A stretch of 64,000 nucleotides of DNA from Haemophilus influenzae (GTDB lineage Bacteria; Pseudomonadota; Gammaproteobacteria; Enterobacterales; Pasteurellaceae): NCBI GenBank assembly GCA_923172585.1, contig OV298644.1, positions 389,427 to 453,426 on the forward strand. Reading direction: 5' to 3'. Below the pieces are notes generated by a model. It ran no database searches. It was not told where the DNA came from and worked only from the letters and a program-made list of their open reading frames with translations. Shown in pieces: positions 32,391 to 42,024 of this stretch. A program made the position numbers and the translations under genes. The first letter of the stretch is position 1. The number at the start of each line of letters is the position of its first letter.

Positions 32391-32612
32391 AGTTTGCTCC
32401 AAAGCATAAATTACTTAAATTTGTCAATTTGTAGAGCAAAATATGCCCTAACAAAATTTGAGTATTATGTTATGCCGATAAATAGAGAATCTCAAAGAGA
32501 AAATTCTAAAATTGTGATCAAGTTAAAATTTTTTTATAAAAAGTGCGGTAATTTTCAGCGACAAAAAAATCGGTGCGATGACGACACCGATTGCGTATAA
32601 AAATAGATGAAA

Positions 32613-34780
32613 TTAGAACCGCACTTTTTTCAATCTTAAGGCGTTCATCAATACGGAAATTGAGCTCAACGCCATAGCAGCACCAGCGATTATAGGGCTA
32701 AGAAAACCGAAAGCTGCAAGGGGTATGCCGAGAATATTGTAAATCAAAGCAAAAAATAGATTTTGTTTGATATTTTTCAAGGTTGCTATTGCAATAAAAA
32801 GTGCATCCACAAGTTGATTCACCGAATGTTGCATAAGCGTTGCCGAGGCAGTTTGTTCTGCAATATCTGAACCTGATTTCATCGCAAAACTGACGTTTGC
32901 CGCGGCTAAAGCAGGCGCATCATTTATTCCATCGCCTACCATTGCGACAATATGACCTTGAGCTTTCAGCTTTTGGATTTGTTCCGCCTTATCTCTAGGG
33001 CTGAGTCCACCAAAGGCTTTCTTAATGCCGAGCTGTTTCGCTATGTAATCTACCACAGATTGTTGATCGCCACTCATAATCACTACATCAATATTTTGCC
33101 GTTGTAAGCATTGAATGGCGTGCAAGCTATCGTTTTTTAAAGTATCCGTCAGTGCAAATGCACCGATGGGTTCATCATTTATGGATACTGCGACAATGCT
33201 CGCAATTTGCCAAATATCCTCTAAATTTTTAGGCAAGATTAAACCGCAATAATCAGGTTTACCGACTTTTATTGTTCCCACTTGTTCTAATTCGGCTTGA
33301 ATGCCTTGACCCACTTCCATCTTTGAAAAAAGTGCGGTGGGAATTTCTAACATTTTTTGTTCTGCTGCTTGCACAATAGCTTTTGCAATTGGGTGGTTAG
33401 CTTGTCGTTCAACTGCTGCTGCAAAACGATACAAATCGTCTTCAGAATACACCGCACTTTGTGGCTGCCATAAAGCAGAGATTTCAAGCTCTCCTTTTGT
33501 TAATGTGCCAGTTTTATCAAGTACAACGGTATCCACGTGGGCGGTTTCCTCCATTGCAGCCGCATCTTTAAACCATACGCCAGCATTGACTGCTTTACCT
33601 AAACCAACCATTATGGCTGCTGGTGTGGCTAATCCCAAGGCACAAGGGCAAGCAATCACAAGCACGGATACCGCGTGAATTAGTGAAGACACACTATCAT
33701 TCGTCAGAATATAAGTGAGTGCGAAAGTAACAAGTGAAATCACTAAAACGACAGGAACAAACACGGAAGCAACTTTGTCAGCAAATCGAGCAATGGGTGC
33801 TTTTGAACCTTGTGCATCTGATAATGCATTCATCATATCGCCAAGTAAGGTTTGGCTACCAAGCTGATTTGCTCGATAGATAATAGAACCTTCTGTTACC
33901 ATCGCCCCCGCTAATACTTTTCCACCTTTCTGTTTTTCTTCTGGACGAGACTCGCCCGTTAAATGGCTTTCATCACACCATCCATTTCCACTTTCAATTA
34001 TGCCGTCTGCCGCAATACGTTCGCCTTGATCTGCACGAATGATTTCGCCGATATTGACTTGGTCAAGAGCAATTTCAGTCCATTTTTCATTACGTAAAAC
34101 AGTGACTTTTTTCGGTGTCAGCTGCAAGAGCATACTCAAACTATTTAGGCTGTGCTTTTTAGTGCGATCTTCAAGAAATTTTCCAAGACTGACAAAACCA
34201 ATTACCATTACAGAAGCTTCAAAATACACATGCCCCATTGCATGATCGGCGTGGTAAAACAGCATAAAAGCAGAATAAAGATAAATAGTGAGCGTTCCTG
34301 TGCTGACAAGTACATCCATATTGGCAAGTCCACCACGAATACTACCGATTGCTCCGCGATAAAATGGAATGGCTAACCAAAGTTGCACAATGCTTGCTAA
34401 TGCAAATTGCCAAATCGGCGGTAACATTAAGTGATGGGAGCCACCTATCATACCAAGCATTCCAATCAGAAATGGAATATTGATTATCCAAAGTATGATT
34501 AATCGCCAAGGGATTGATGTATTTTCTTCTATTGGTAATTCATTGGCTTGTTTGATATGAGCAGAAAACCTGTTTTATGGATAATCTCTATAATTTGAGT
34601 TTCGCTTGCTTGCGTAGCGTCAAATACAACTTGTGCTTCTTCGACGGCAAAATTCACTCCCGCTTGTTGCACAAATGGTTTTTTATTTAAAACTTTTTCA
34701 ATGCGATTGGCACAAGATTGGCAGGTCATCCCACCAATCTGAATTGAAATTTTTTTACTCTGTGGCGTCAAATCCAGCAT
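32613..34780 (-). pseudogene. copA: Copper-exporting P1B-ATPase CopA, single frameshift
   Basis: The main frame (32613-34460) has the P1B ATPase core: VIACPCALGLATPAAIMVGLG with the CPC copper site, DKTGTLTKGEL with the phosphorylated aspartate, an HP element (ANHPIAKAI), and MVGDGINDAPALAAANV. The N-terminal metal-binding domain (IGGMTCQSCANRIEKVL) lies in a second frame, from ATG 34780. The break is at an A-run, 34565-34568: one extra base restores HKTGF into AHIKQANELPIEENTS and gives about 722 residues. It overlaps the last 26 bases of copZ. It exports Cu(I) to the periplasm. Confidence 0.9.
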
Positions 34781-34961
34781 CTTCAATGACCTCAATCAAC
34801 TGTGCAACATTGACTCGATTTTCATCAAAAGTAATATTTGCTTTACCCTCTAATTGCACATCAGCAGATTGTACACCATCTAATTCAGTTAAAACTTGAG
34901 TAAGACTTTTTACGCAACAGCCGCAATGTATGCCTTTTATGTTTAATGTGATAGTTTTCAT
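34755..34961 (-). CDS. copZ: Copper chaperone CopZ, copy a
   Basis: A 68-residue heavy-metal-associated domain protein (ferredoxin-like fold) that hands Cu(I) to CopA. The metal loop is GIHCGCCVKSL, with an extra cysteine between the usual pair (C-G-C-C). GGAG-type ribosome site (AAGGAGTAAAAATG). It is nearly identical to copy b; only two codons differ (A/V in the GK-NITF region and V/I in N-AQLI). It overlaps the start of copA. Confidence 0.93.
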   Translation of the reverse strand: MKTITLNIKGIHCGCCVKSLTQVLTELDGVQSADVQLEGKANITFDENRVNVAQLIEVIEDAGFDATE

Positions 34962-35034
34962 TTTTACTCCTTGTTAGTTGTTTTATTGATGAATGCGATT
35001 GGCAGGCCATCCCACCAATCTGAATTGAAATTTT

Positions 35035-35241
35035 TTACTCTGTGGCGTCAAATCCAGCATCTTCAATGACCTCAATCAACTGTGCAATATTGACTCGATT
35101 TTCATCAAAAGTAATATTTACTTTACCCTCTAATTGCACATCAGCAGATTGTACACCATCTAATTCAGTTAAAACTTGAGTAAGACTTTTTACGCAACAG
35201 CCGCAATGTATGCCTTTTATGTTTAATGTGATAGTTTTCAT
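35035..35241 (-). CDS. copZ: Copper chaperone CopZ, copy b
   Basis: This second 68-residue CopZ has the same GIHCGCCVKSL metal loop and the same AAGGAG ribosome site as copy a. It lies first behind the promoter region at 35284-35301, so it is probably the lead gene of a copZb-copZa-copA transcript. Its few differences from copy a indicate a recent duplication. Confidence 0.9.
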   Translation of the reverse strand: MKTITLNIKGIHCGCCVKSLTQVLTELDGVQSADVQLEGKVNITFDENRVNIAQLIEVIEDAGFDATE

Positions 35242-35283
35242 TTTTACTCCTTGTTAGTTGTTTTATTGATGGTTAAACTAATA

Positions 35284-35301
35284 AACCATTACACTAAGGT
35301 T
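35284..35301. promoter_or_regulatory. MerR/CueR-type dyad upstream of copZ copy b
   Basis: AACCATTACACTAAGGTT is an imperfect dyad lying between copZ copy b (minus) and the cueR remnant (plus). Its arrangement fits a CueR operator in the spacer of the copZ promoter. A related dyad is found at 35849-35865 ahead of copZ copy c. Confidence 0.5.
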
Positions 35302-35314
35302 AATAGAAATTTTT

Positions 35315-35445
35315 TATGAATATTAGTGAAAGCCAGCAAAATTAGTAGGTTTATCTACAAAACAACATTGCCTTGATTATGAAAAAATAGGGTTAATTAA
35401 ACCCGCTGTTTGCAGATTAGCAGATTATACATTATATAATTGAGT
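35315..35445 (+). pseudogene. Truncated cueR copy (5' part)
   Basis: The plus strand reads MNISES, then VGLSTK-like, DYEKIGLIKPAV and RLADYTLYN across stops and shifts, a decayed copy of the MerR/CueR helix-turn-helix. It ends where an inverted copZ fragment begins. See the findings for the chimera. Confidence 0.65.
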
Positions 35446-35447
35446 TA

Positions 35448-35518
35448 TAAATTGAGTAAGACTTTTTACGCAACAGCCGCAATGTATGCCTTTTACGTTA
35501 AATGGCACAATTTTCATA
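35448..35518 (-). pseudogene. copZ 5' fragment
   Basis: The minus strand from 35518 reads MKIVPFNVKGIHCGCCVKSLTQ and then leaves the copZ sequence. Only about 22 codons remain, including the metal loop. It is embedded between two halves of a decayed cueR copy. Confidence 0.7.
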
Positions 35519-35525
35519 GATAATC

Positions 35526-35807
35526 CTAGGTAGCTGTATAAGTGATAAATGCTAACTGCACAACATTTGCAGACATTAAATCAACTAAATAGAAAGTTTT
35601 TAACACTGTTACAACAAATCCAGCATCTTCAATGACGTCAATCAACTGTGCAACATTGACTCGATTTTCATCAAAAGTAATATTTGCTTTACCGTCTAAT
35701 TGCACATCAGCAGATTGTACGCCATCTAATTCAGTTAAAACTTGAGTAAGACTTTTTACGCAACAGCCGCAATGTATGCCTTTCATGTTTAATGTGATAG
35801 TTTTCAT
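35526..35807 (-). CDS. CopZ copy c with altered C-terminus
   Basis: Residues 1-64 match CopZ (MKTITLNMKGIHCGCCVKSL to VIEDAGF), so the metal-binding fold could still form. The last four normal residues are replaced by 29 unrelated ones, read antisense through cueR 3' debris (35540-35600). Total is 93 residues. It has the same AAGGAGTAGCAATG start context. It may be functional or an early relic. Confidence 0.6.
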   Translation of the reverse strand: MKTITLNMKGIHCGCCVKSLTQVLTELDGVQSADVQLDGKANITFDENRVNVAQLIDVIEDAGFVVTVLKTFYLVDLMSANVVQLAFITYTAT

Positions 35808-35848
35808 TGCTACTCCTTGTTAGTTGTTTTATTGATGATTAAACTAGA

Positions 35849-35865
35849 AGCCTTCACATAAGGTT
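35849..35865. promoter_or_regulatory. MerR/CueR-type dyad between copZ copy c and cueR
   Basis: AGCCTTCACATAAGGTT contains the dyad CCTT-N5-AAGG in the 63-base gap between divergent copZ copy c and cueR. CueR-type regulators bind such dyads in overlong promoter spacers and activate with copper. Confidence 0.5.
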
Positions 35866-35871
35866 AACGTC

Positions 35872-36245
35872 ATGAAATTTTTTATGAATAGTAGTGAATC
35901 CGCATCATTAGTACGTTTATCCACTAAACAAATCCGTGATTATGAAAAAATACTGTTAATTTTTCCCTCTGTTCGCAGTTTGTCAGGTTATCTAAATTAT
36001 GCAGAAAGTGATTTAGAAAGGTTACATTTTATTCGACACTCACGCAATGTTGCGTTTTCGTTAAATCAAATAGCACAATTATTATAACTACAAGATAATC
36101 CTAAGCATAGATGCCTAGAACTTAAAGTGCTAACTGATCAACATATTGCTACATTAAATCAACAAATAGAACAGTTATAAAAAATGGTACATAAATTGCA
36201 GCACTAGCACGACAGTTATCAGGGCAATGACAACCCTGAATATTG
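35872..36245 (+). pseudogene. cueR-like MerR regulator, broken
   Basis: The open part (from ATG 35872; the natural start is probably the ATG at 35884, MNSSESASLV) covers the helix-turn-helix: LSTKQIRDYEKI, RSLSGYLNYAESDLERLHFIRHSRN and FSLNQIAQLL. TAA at 36085 interrupts a frame that continues LQDNPKHRC, KVLTDQHIATLNQQIEQL, another stop, MVHKLQH and GNDNPE. The whole resembles a MerR copper regulator of about 125 residues divergent from copZ. Helix residues also differ from the usual (KMGLIKP reads KILLIFP), so damage is more than the stops. Confidence 0.8.
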
Positions 36246-36283
36246 AATTTTGAATGCCTTTAACGAATAATTGAAAAGTGCAG

Positions 36284-36588
36284 TTAATATTCACAGCTTT
36301 CTGGATCGACACCTAATTCACGCATAAGCACTTTAGCATCTTCAGGGATTTCATCATTACGCTCTTTCAATAAATCTGCATCGCTGGGTAAAGATTGTTC
36401 TGTGAATGCGTGTAAGAAATCTTCACAAAGGAATTCACTCTTCGTTGCGTGACGTAAAGTTCTTAATTGGCGGCGAGTACGTTCATTCGTCAAAATTTCC
36501 TGTACTTTAATGGGAATAGATAGTGTAAATTTGTCTACTTGCTCACTTATTTCGCACTATTCTGCATAAGCGCTGATATATTATCCAT
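36284..36588 (-). pseudogene. metJ: metJ remnant: methionine repressor, damaged
   Basis: The minus-strand frame from 36493 to 36284 keeps the MetJ core ([48 protein letters not shown]). Continuing upstream in frame gives [16 protein letters not shown], the ribbon of the ribbon-helix-helix. A TAG then falls where YAEHGKKS is expected, and a short deletion lies near the ATG at 36588. Many invariant positions are changed ([20 protein letters not shown] versus the usual [20 protein letters not shown]). It would bind S-adenosylmethionine to repress met genes. It is not convincing as a working repressor. Confidence 0.85.
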
Positions 36589-36848
36589 GACAATTCGCCA
36601 TAATTTCCCTTAAGTGCTTATTGATAACCTTACAAATTGTCCGTATTCTAATTAAAAATCAAATAAATAACAATCTAGACGGCTAAACTTCCAACATAAG
36701 TTCTTAAAAAAAGTGCGGTGATTTTTTATATTAAATGCTAATTAAAGCTAGACAGCGTAGGGTTTTAGTGGTAATTTACGCGCCATTCAAAGGGTGCAAG
36801 ACCAACATTCGAATAATCAATTCTTATTAATTCCAACATTTATTCATT
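36589..36848. other. metJ-rho intergenic region
   Basis: Divergent promoter space with an uptake core at 36711-36719. TCTAGACGGCTAAACTT (36674-36690) weakly resembles Met boxes (AGACGTCT), which would fit metJ autoregulation, but the match is poor. No gene is seen. Confidence 0.4.
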
Positions 36849-38111
36849 ATGCATTTAACAGAACTTAAAAATATGCATGTTTCTGATCTAGTGAAACTCG
36901 ATGATGAGCAAATGGGCTTAGAAAATTGAGCTCGTTTGCATAAACAAGATATTGTCTTTGCAATCTTAAAACAGCACGCCAAAAGTAGCGAAGATATTTT
37001 CGGCGGTGGTGTGTTAGAAATTTTACCAGATGGTTTTGGTTTCCTTCGTTCTGCCGACAGTTCCAATCTTGCAGGCCCTGATAATATTTATGTTTCCACA
37101 AGTCAAATTAGTCGTTTTAATCTTCAAACTGGGGATAAAATCGAAGGAAAAATTCGTCCACGAAAAGAAGGCGAACGCTATTTTGCAATTTCAAAAGTTG
37201 ATCAAGTTAATGACGACAAACCTGAAGTGTCCCGTAGCAAAATCTTATTTGAAAACTTAACGCCATTACATGCTAATTCTCGTTTAAGCATGGAAAGAGG
37301 CAATGGCTCAACAGATGATTTAACCGCACGAATTTTGGATTTAGAATCCCCAATTGGTAAAGGTCAACGTGGTTTGATTGTTGCTCCGCCAAAAGCAGGT
37401 AAAACCATGTCGATGCAAAACATTGCGCAAAGTATCATGCATAATTATCCTGACGTAAAACATATCGTATTACTGATTGATGAACGCTCAGAAGAAGTGA
37501 CAGAAATGCAACGTTCAGTAAAAGGCGAAATGATTGCTTCTACTTTTGATGAACCAGCAAATCGTCACGTTCAAGTGACTGAAATGGTAATCGAAAAAGC
37601 GAAACGTTCAGTAGAGCATAAAAAAGATGTGGTCATTTTACTTGACTCTATTACCCGTTTAGAACGTGCTTACAATACAGTCACTCCAGCTTCAGGTAAA
37701 ATTATATCTGGTAGTGTGGATGCTAACAGATTGCATTGTCCAAAACGTTTATTCGATGCTGCACGTAATGTGGAAGAAAACGGTAGTTCAACAATTATTG
37801 CCACTGCACAAGTAGATACGGGTTCGAAAATGGATGAAGTGATTTTCGAAGAATTTAAAGGTACAGGTAATATGGAATTACACCTTTCTCGTAAAATCGA
37901 AGAAAGACGTGTATTCCTAGCAATTGAATTTCAACGCTCTGGTACTCGTAAAGAAGACTTACTCACAATAGCGGATGAATTACAAAAAATGTGAATTCTT
38001 CGTAAGATTGATAATGCAATGGATGAAGTGGATGCAATGGAATTCTTGATTGATAAGCTGATGATGGCAAAAACCAACGAAGAGTTTTTTGAAGTAATAA
38101 AACGTTCGTAA
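36849..38111 (+). pseudogene. rho: rho: transcription termination factor, two nonsense codons
   Basis: Full length is preserved (420 codons, no indel), but TGA replaces codon 27 (36927-36929) and the tryptophan codon 381 (37992-37994). The P-loop [14 protein letters not shown] and the Q/R-loop region ([25 protein letters not shown]) survive. Many usually invariant residues differ, for example DERSEEV for [15 protein letters not shown] for [29 protein letters not shown] for the [21 protein letters not shown] pattern. Rho is the hexameric RNA helicase that ends transcription and is normally essential. As written neither ORF gives a complete factor. Confidence 0.9.
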
Positions 38112-38167
38112 AAGTAACCGCACTTCTATGAAGAACATAAGAAAAATATTATGAATTCCCCTTTATT

Positions 38168-38860
38168 TAATACCAGTAATATTTAACGAAATAAATCATG
38201 ACAGCTGATAAGTTCATAAAAGGAGCAAAAGGTATAAATTCTTTTTTCTATTTATGAATAAGCGAAAAACATGATTCCAAGAATTGAGGCTAATAATAAA
38301 AAGTGCGGTAAGGTTTCTAAATGAATAAAACTTCCTAATGCCATTGCTAGCCAATAATATCCCCGTCCAAAGGCTTCTTATCGGTAATAGAATTTTGCAA
38401 TCCAATAGATTGCGTAGAAAACAATTAAAAAACTTGCCGCACTTTTTATGCTTTCAGATAACGTTAGCAATGAAAAGTTATTGTCTGCTCCAAATAAACC
38501 GAGTGTAAGTAGCCATAAACGGAGAGTCCTAGAAATAAGTTGATAGTGCCAATCAAGATAACTAATTGTTCAAAGGCTTTTAAGTGTGACTAATAGCCAT
38601 ACAGAAAAAATTGATTCTTTGAAGGCAATTTCTAAAAATATAAATCATAAACCAATACTTAAAAAATACCTCAAAATATGACAGCACTTTTTTTGTTGAA
38701 TAGAGGCAAAGTGCGGTTGAAATGGAGAACGGTTTTGTGGAAATAATTCAATATAAGTCGCATAAATCTCTTACTGTAAATGAGTAATAAAACCAGATAG
38801 GTAGAACCACAATGCGATTACTAAGATGCCGCCTAATAAGAACATTGTGAAATAAATCAT
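38168..38860 (-). pseudogene. pilD: pilD remnant: prepilin peptidase
   Basis: The minus strand from ATG 38860 reads MIYFTMFLLGGILVIALW, then decays through several stops. Recognisable pieces include LFGADNNFSL (near 38490), a YAIYWIAKFYYR-like stretch (near 38400) and GDILLAMALGSFIHLETLPHFLLLA (near 38300-38345), the second aspartate motif region of type IV prepilin peptidases. It overlaps the pilC stop by ATGA, the fourth gene of pilABCD. The product would cleave and methylate prepilins for competence pili. The 3' end is estimated. Confidence 0.8.
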
Positions 38861-40074
38861 TGAATAACAGAACTCATATTAAAGATAGGTAAATACATTG
38901 CCATAATAATAATTCCAATCAGACTGCCGATGATCACCATCATTAATGGTTCTAGCATTAGTGAGAGTAACTCAATTTGATGATTAAGTTTTTCTTGGTA
39001 ATTATCCGCAATATGCTCCAGCATCAAAGCGAGTTTTCAGCTTTGCTCGCCAATTTGTAACATTTGTTGTACTTCCATCGGAAAAAGATCGCTACTTACA
39101 CTATTAGAAAACGCATAGCCTTGAGAAATCCATTGTAAAATTGACCGCACTTCTGTATCTAATATGATGTCGTTTACAAGCGTCTTGGTTTGCCAAGTTT
39201 GTGTGCGAGGTAGAAAACTGTATAGTGCTTGATTAAGCGGTATGCCAGCCTGCAACATAATTTGTAAACTTTGACTAAAGTTCACTAAACGTGAAAGTTT
39301 TTGAATTGTGCCAAAAATAGGCGTGATAGAAATAAGTTGATTTTTCTTTTGATGAAACCAAGTCTGGCGTTTTAGATAGAAATAATAAAATAGAACAAAA
39401 CTCAAAGCGAAAAATAGCAATATGCCAATATTTTGCATAAGAAACTTCGATATTGAGAGCAATATTGCAGTAATTGTTGGTAATTCCTCATTATTGCCAC
39501 TGTACATTTCAGCAAATTGAGGCATGATAAAAAGCAGTAATGCGAGTGTTAATAATAGTGAAATTCCTAACACCATTGAGGGATATAACATAATTTTCTG
39601 TAATTTACGTTGTAATGCTAAAGATTGGCTGCGATGTGTGGCTATTTTTTTACAAACTACGGCAAGTTTGCCTGTCATTTCTCCCACTTGAATTAGTTGA
39701 ATTTCTTGTTGTGTGAGATATTTACCTTGTTGTTCAATAGCTTGTGAAAATGCTAAACCAGATTCAATAGATTGAAGTAGTCGTTCAAGCCATTCATTGA
39801 GCATAATGTGAGTACAATTTTGTTGCAAAATTTGCAGGCTGTTTTTTAACGGAATTGCGGACTGTAGCAACGTGGCTAATTGATTGAGTAATTCACTGAT
39901 TTCTGAATTTTTGGGCTTTGTCCCAAATTGCCAGTTTTGTTGTAATTTGATGTGAGTAAGCCCGCAGCTTATTAATTGAAAGTGTGCTTGTTGTTTCGTA
40001 TCCGCAATAATTGAGCCTTTTTGTTTCTGATTTAATGCGTTACTACCTTGATAATAAAAGAGTTTTTTAGTCAT
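38857..40074 (-). pseudogene. pilC: pilC: pilus inner-membrane platform protein, one stop
   Basis: The frame from 40074 encodes a GspF/PilC-type platform with two repeat domains, each with a helical cytoplasmic part and a hydrophobic hairpin (LGISLLLTLALLLFIMPQFAEMYSG is the first). A TGA at 39037-39039 follows GEQS. The same frame then continues KLALMLEHIADNYQEKL and a last membrane segment to the natural stop at 38857. Read through it is 405 residues, normal for this protein. The expected residue after GEQS is glycine, so GGA to TGA explains the stop. ATGA overlaps with pilB and pilD suggest coupled translation. Confidence 0.88.
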
Positions 40075-41465
40075 GAAGTTTTACCTAACACACGTTCAAT
40101 TTCTTTCTCATCTGTTATGCCTTGGCTAACTTTTACTAAACCACTCTCTTGTAAATTTTCAAAATCCGTTTGATAACCATTCTGCTGCCAATGTAGAAAT
40201 TGATACACACCGATTCGACCTCGATAACCTTGATGGCAATCACAAGAATTTACTAAATTTCCACCGCACTTTGAACAAAGTTTTCGTACAAGACGCTGCG
40301 CAATAACGAGCAATAAGCTATTTTCAATTTCATACTGTTGAATACCAAGTTGTTGTAATCGAGAAATGGCAGATATCGCATCATTGGTATGTAAAGTTGA
40401 AAGCACCAAATGCCCAGTTTGGGCGGCACGTAGTGCAATCATTGCACTTTCTTCATCGCGAATTTCGCCCAGCATAATAATATCAGGATCTTGACGTAAA
40501 AAAGTACGCAATAGACGGCTAAAATCTAATCCAATCTGTGGATTAATTTGGCTTTGAATAATGCCATCAAGCTCAATTTCAATGGGATCCTCAGCAGTCA
40601 TAATATGTTTATCAGGCGTATTTATCCACTGAAGTGCGGTGTAAAGTGAGATACTTTTTCCACTTCCTGTTGGACCAGTGACTAAAATTAATCCTTGTGG
40701 CTGGCTAAGCACACGTTGAAATGCTTGTTGCTGATTTTCGGTCATACCTAATTCAGAAAAACTAAGTTCTACAGGCTTATTTTGTTGCGCTCGCAACACG
40801 ATTTTTTCGCCCCAATGGGTTGGTAAGGTTGAAAGGCGAAAATCAAGAATATCGGAAAAAGTCGTTTTAAATTGAAATCGCCCATCTTGTGGAAGTCGAT
40901 TTTCACTAATATCTAATTTAGCCAGTAATTTTAAGCGTGAAATAATACGATTAGCGAATATTTTGCTTATTAAGGGTTGTGGTTGTAAAACACCATCAAT
41001 TCTAAACCGCACTTGAAACTGATCAGCCAAGGTTTCTAAATGAATATCAGAGGCATTTTTTTGTAAGGCAGATTCAAAAATCTGATTAAGTAAGCGGATA
41101 ACAGGTTCATCATCTTCTTGTTCAAAATAGGTTTCTTGATGTTGATAGAATTTAACTTGCTCTTCCACTTGCATTTGGTTCGGAGTAAGTTGTTGTAACA
41201 GTTCTTTGAGTTGGCTGCTTTCTAACAAAATTGGTTCGACAGGTTTTCCTGTTATAAACGCAATGGTTTCACAGGCTGAAAGATTGGAGAGAGAATCAAC
41301 CCCTAGCCAAAGACGATTATTTTCTTCTTTAAGTGGCAAAGCAAAATACCGTAAGAGCAAGGATTGCTGTTGTTGATTACGCGCCCATAAATCAGGCGAG
41401 ATCGTAAATATCTCGCCATTTTGAGCGGTTACACGCTGAGTATGAAGTAAAGCATAGCTCGTCAT
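40071..41465 (-). CDS. pilB: PilB assembly ATPase of the competence pilus
   Basis: This 464-residue GspE/PilB-type hexameric ATPase drives pilus extension for DNA uptake. The Walker A motif GPTGSGKS is at residues 264-271, followed by an Asp box ([13 protein letters not shown]), Walker B ([15 protein letters not shown]) and His box ([14 protein letters not shown]). A C-terminal tetracysteine metal motif lies in CSKCGG...CDC. ATG at 41465 overlaps the pilA stop (ATGA); the longer frame to 41534 would run into pilA. Intact. Confidence 0.96.
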   Translation of the reverse strand: MTSYALLHTQRVTAQNGEIFTISPDLWARNQQQQSLLLRYFALPLKEENNRLWLGVDSLSNLSACETIAFITGKPVEPILLESSQLKELLQQLTPNQMQVEEQVKFYQHQETYFEQEDDEPVIRLLNQIFESALQKNASDIHLETLADQFQVRFRIDGVLQPQPLISKIFANRIISRLKLLAKLDISENRLPQDGRFQFKTTFSDILDFRLSTLPTHWGEKIVLRAQQNKPVELSFSELGMTENQQQAFQRVLSQPQGLILVTGPTGSGKSISLYTALQWINTPDKHIMTAEDPIEIELDGIIQSQINPQIGLDFSRLLRTFLRQDPDIIMLGEIRDEESAMIALRAAQTGHLVLSTLHTNDAISAISRLQQLGIQQYEIENSLLLVIAQRLVRKLCSKCGGNLVNSCDCHQGYRGRIGVYQFLHWQQNGYQTDFENLQESGLVKVSQGITDEKEIERVLGKTS

Positions 41466-41911
41466 TTTTTGACACTTCCGCAAAAATTTGCTGGAAATAA
41501 AGAGGCATCCGTTCCTTTGCAAGTTGTTGTCCAAGTAACACCTGTTGCACCATTACCTTCAGACGTGAACATATAACTCATTTTATCTAATGTGCCATTA
41601 CCCGCTACTGTTATTGCACCGTTGCTTGTTGTCACTGATTTTACATAGCCTTTTGCTGTCTTTATATCCGCTGCAATACCATTTTTTCCACCTGTACAGT
41701 TTGTTATTTCATTTGTGCTATAAACACATAATTCCACATCAGCCTTATAAGGCGCTGACGCTTGCTGTAATTCGGATACCGCTGCTTTTTTAGTATAATT
41801 TTGATAAGAAGGAATTGCGATAGTGGCTAAAATAGCAATAATTGCAATCACAATCATTAGCTCTATTAATGTAAAACCTTTTTTCAAGGTTTGCTGTGTT
41901 GTTAGTTTCAT
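41462..41911 (-). CDS. pilA: Type IV pilin PilA
   Basis: A 149-residue prepilin with a short positively charged leader ([12 protein letters not shown]), a cleavage site before [19 protein letters not shown], the essential Glu5 of the mature form, and a C-terminal disulfide pair. PilD would process it. It forms the pilus used for DNA uptake and twitching in H. influenzae. It is the first gene of pilABCD; AAGGAAAATG provides the ribosome site. The CRP-S site lies about 90 bases upstream. Confidence 0.97.
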   Translation of the reverse strand: MKLTTQQTLKKGFTLIELMIVIAIIAILATIAIPSYQNYTKKAAVSELQQASAPYKADVELCVYSTNEITNCTGGKNGIAADIKTAKGYVKSVTTSNGAITVAGNGTLDKMSYMFTSEGNGATGVTWTTTCKGTDASLFPANFCGSVKK

Positions 41912-41990
41912 TCATTTTCCTTTTATTAGACCTTTGTTAGCAACGACATTGTGAAAAGGAAAAATTTGTTTGTAAAATTGACCGCACTTT

Positions 41991-42012
41991 TTCTGCGATC
42001 CTGATCGCAAAA
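41991..42012 (-). promoter_or_regulatory. CRP-S site of the pilABCD competence operon
   Basis: TGCGA (41994-41998), six bases, TCGCA (42005-42009), flanked by T/A runs: the CRP-S form (TGCGA-N6-TCGCA) that needs Sxy as well as CRP, in contrast to TGTGA-N6-TCACA. It lies about 90 bases upstream of pilA, the usual place for H. influenzae competence operons. Induction on starvation is expected. Confidence 0.88.
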
Positions 42013-42024
42013 AATGGAAAAAGT

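Larger units (their letters stand above)
34725..35275 (-). repeat. 280-bp tandem duplication: copA 5' end plus copZ
   Basis: The copZ stop codons lie exactly 280 bases apart (34755 and 35035). The spacer upstream of copy a (about 34993-35034) repeats the copA 5' end, including CCACCAATCTGAATTGAAAT. The junction at 34993-35005 fuses GCGATTGGCA to GGCCATCCC. The same bases occur as a short direct repeat in copA (GATTGGCACAAGATTGGCAG), a likely recombination point. Confidence 0.85.

Noticed and set aside
32505-32550. CRP site upstream of sdaC (TGTGA at 32513)
   Set aside because: The second half-site (TAAAA in place of TCACA) is too poor to support it.
36927-37994. TGA read as tryptophan or another amino acid (code change or selenocysteine)
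   Set aside because: TGA replaces Leu, Trp, Gly and another residue in different genes, TGA also serves as a normal stop in the region (for example pilA and pilC ends), and no selenocysteine insertion hairpin is evident.
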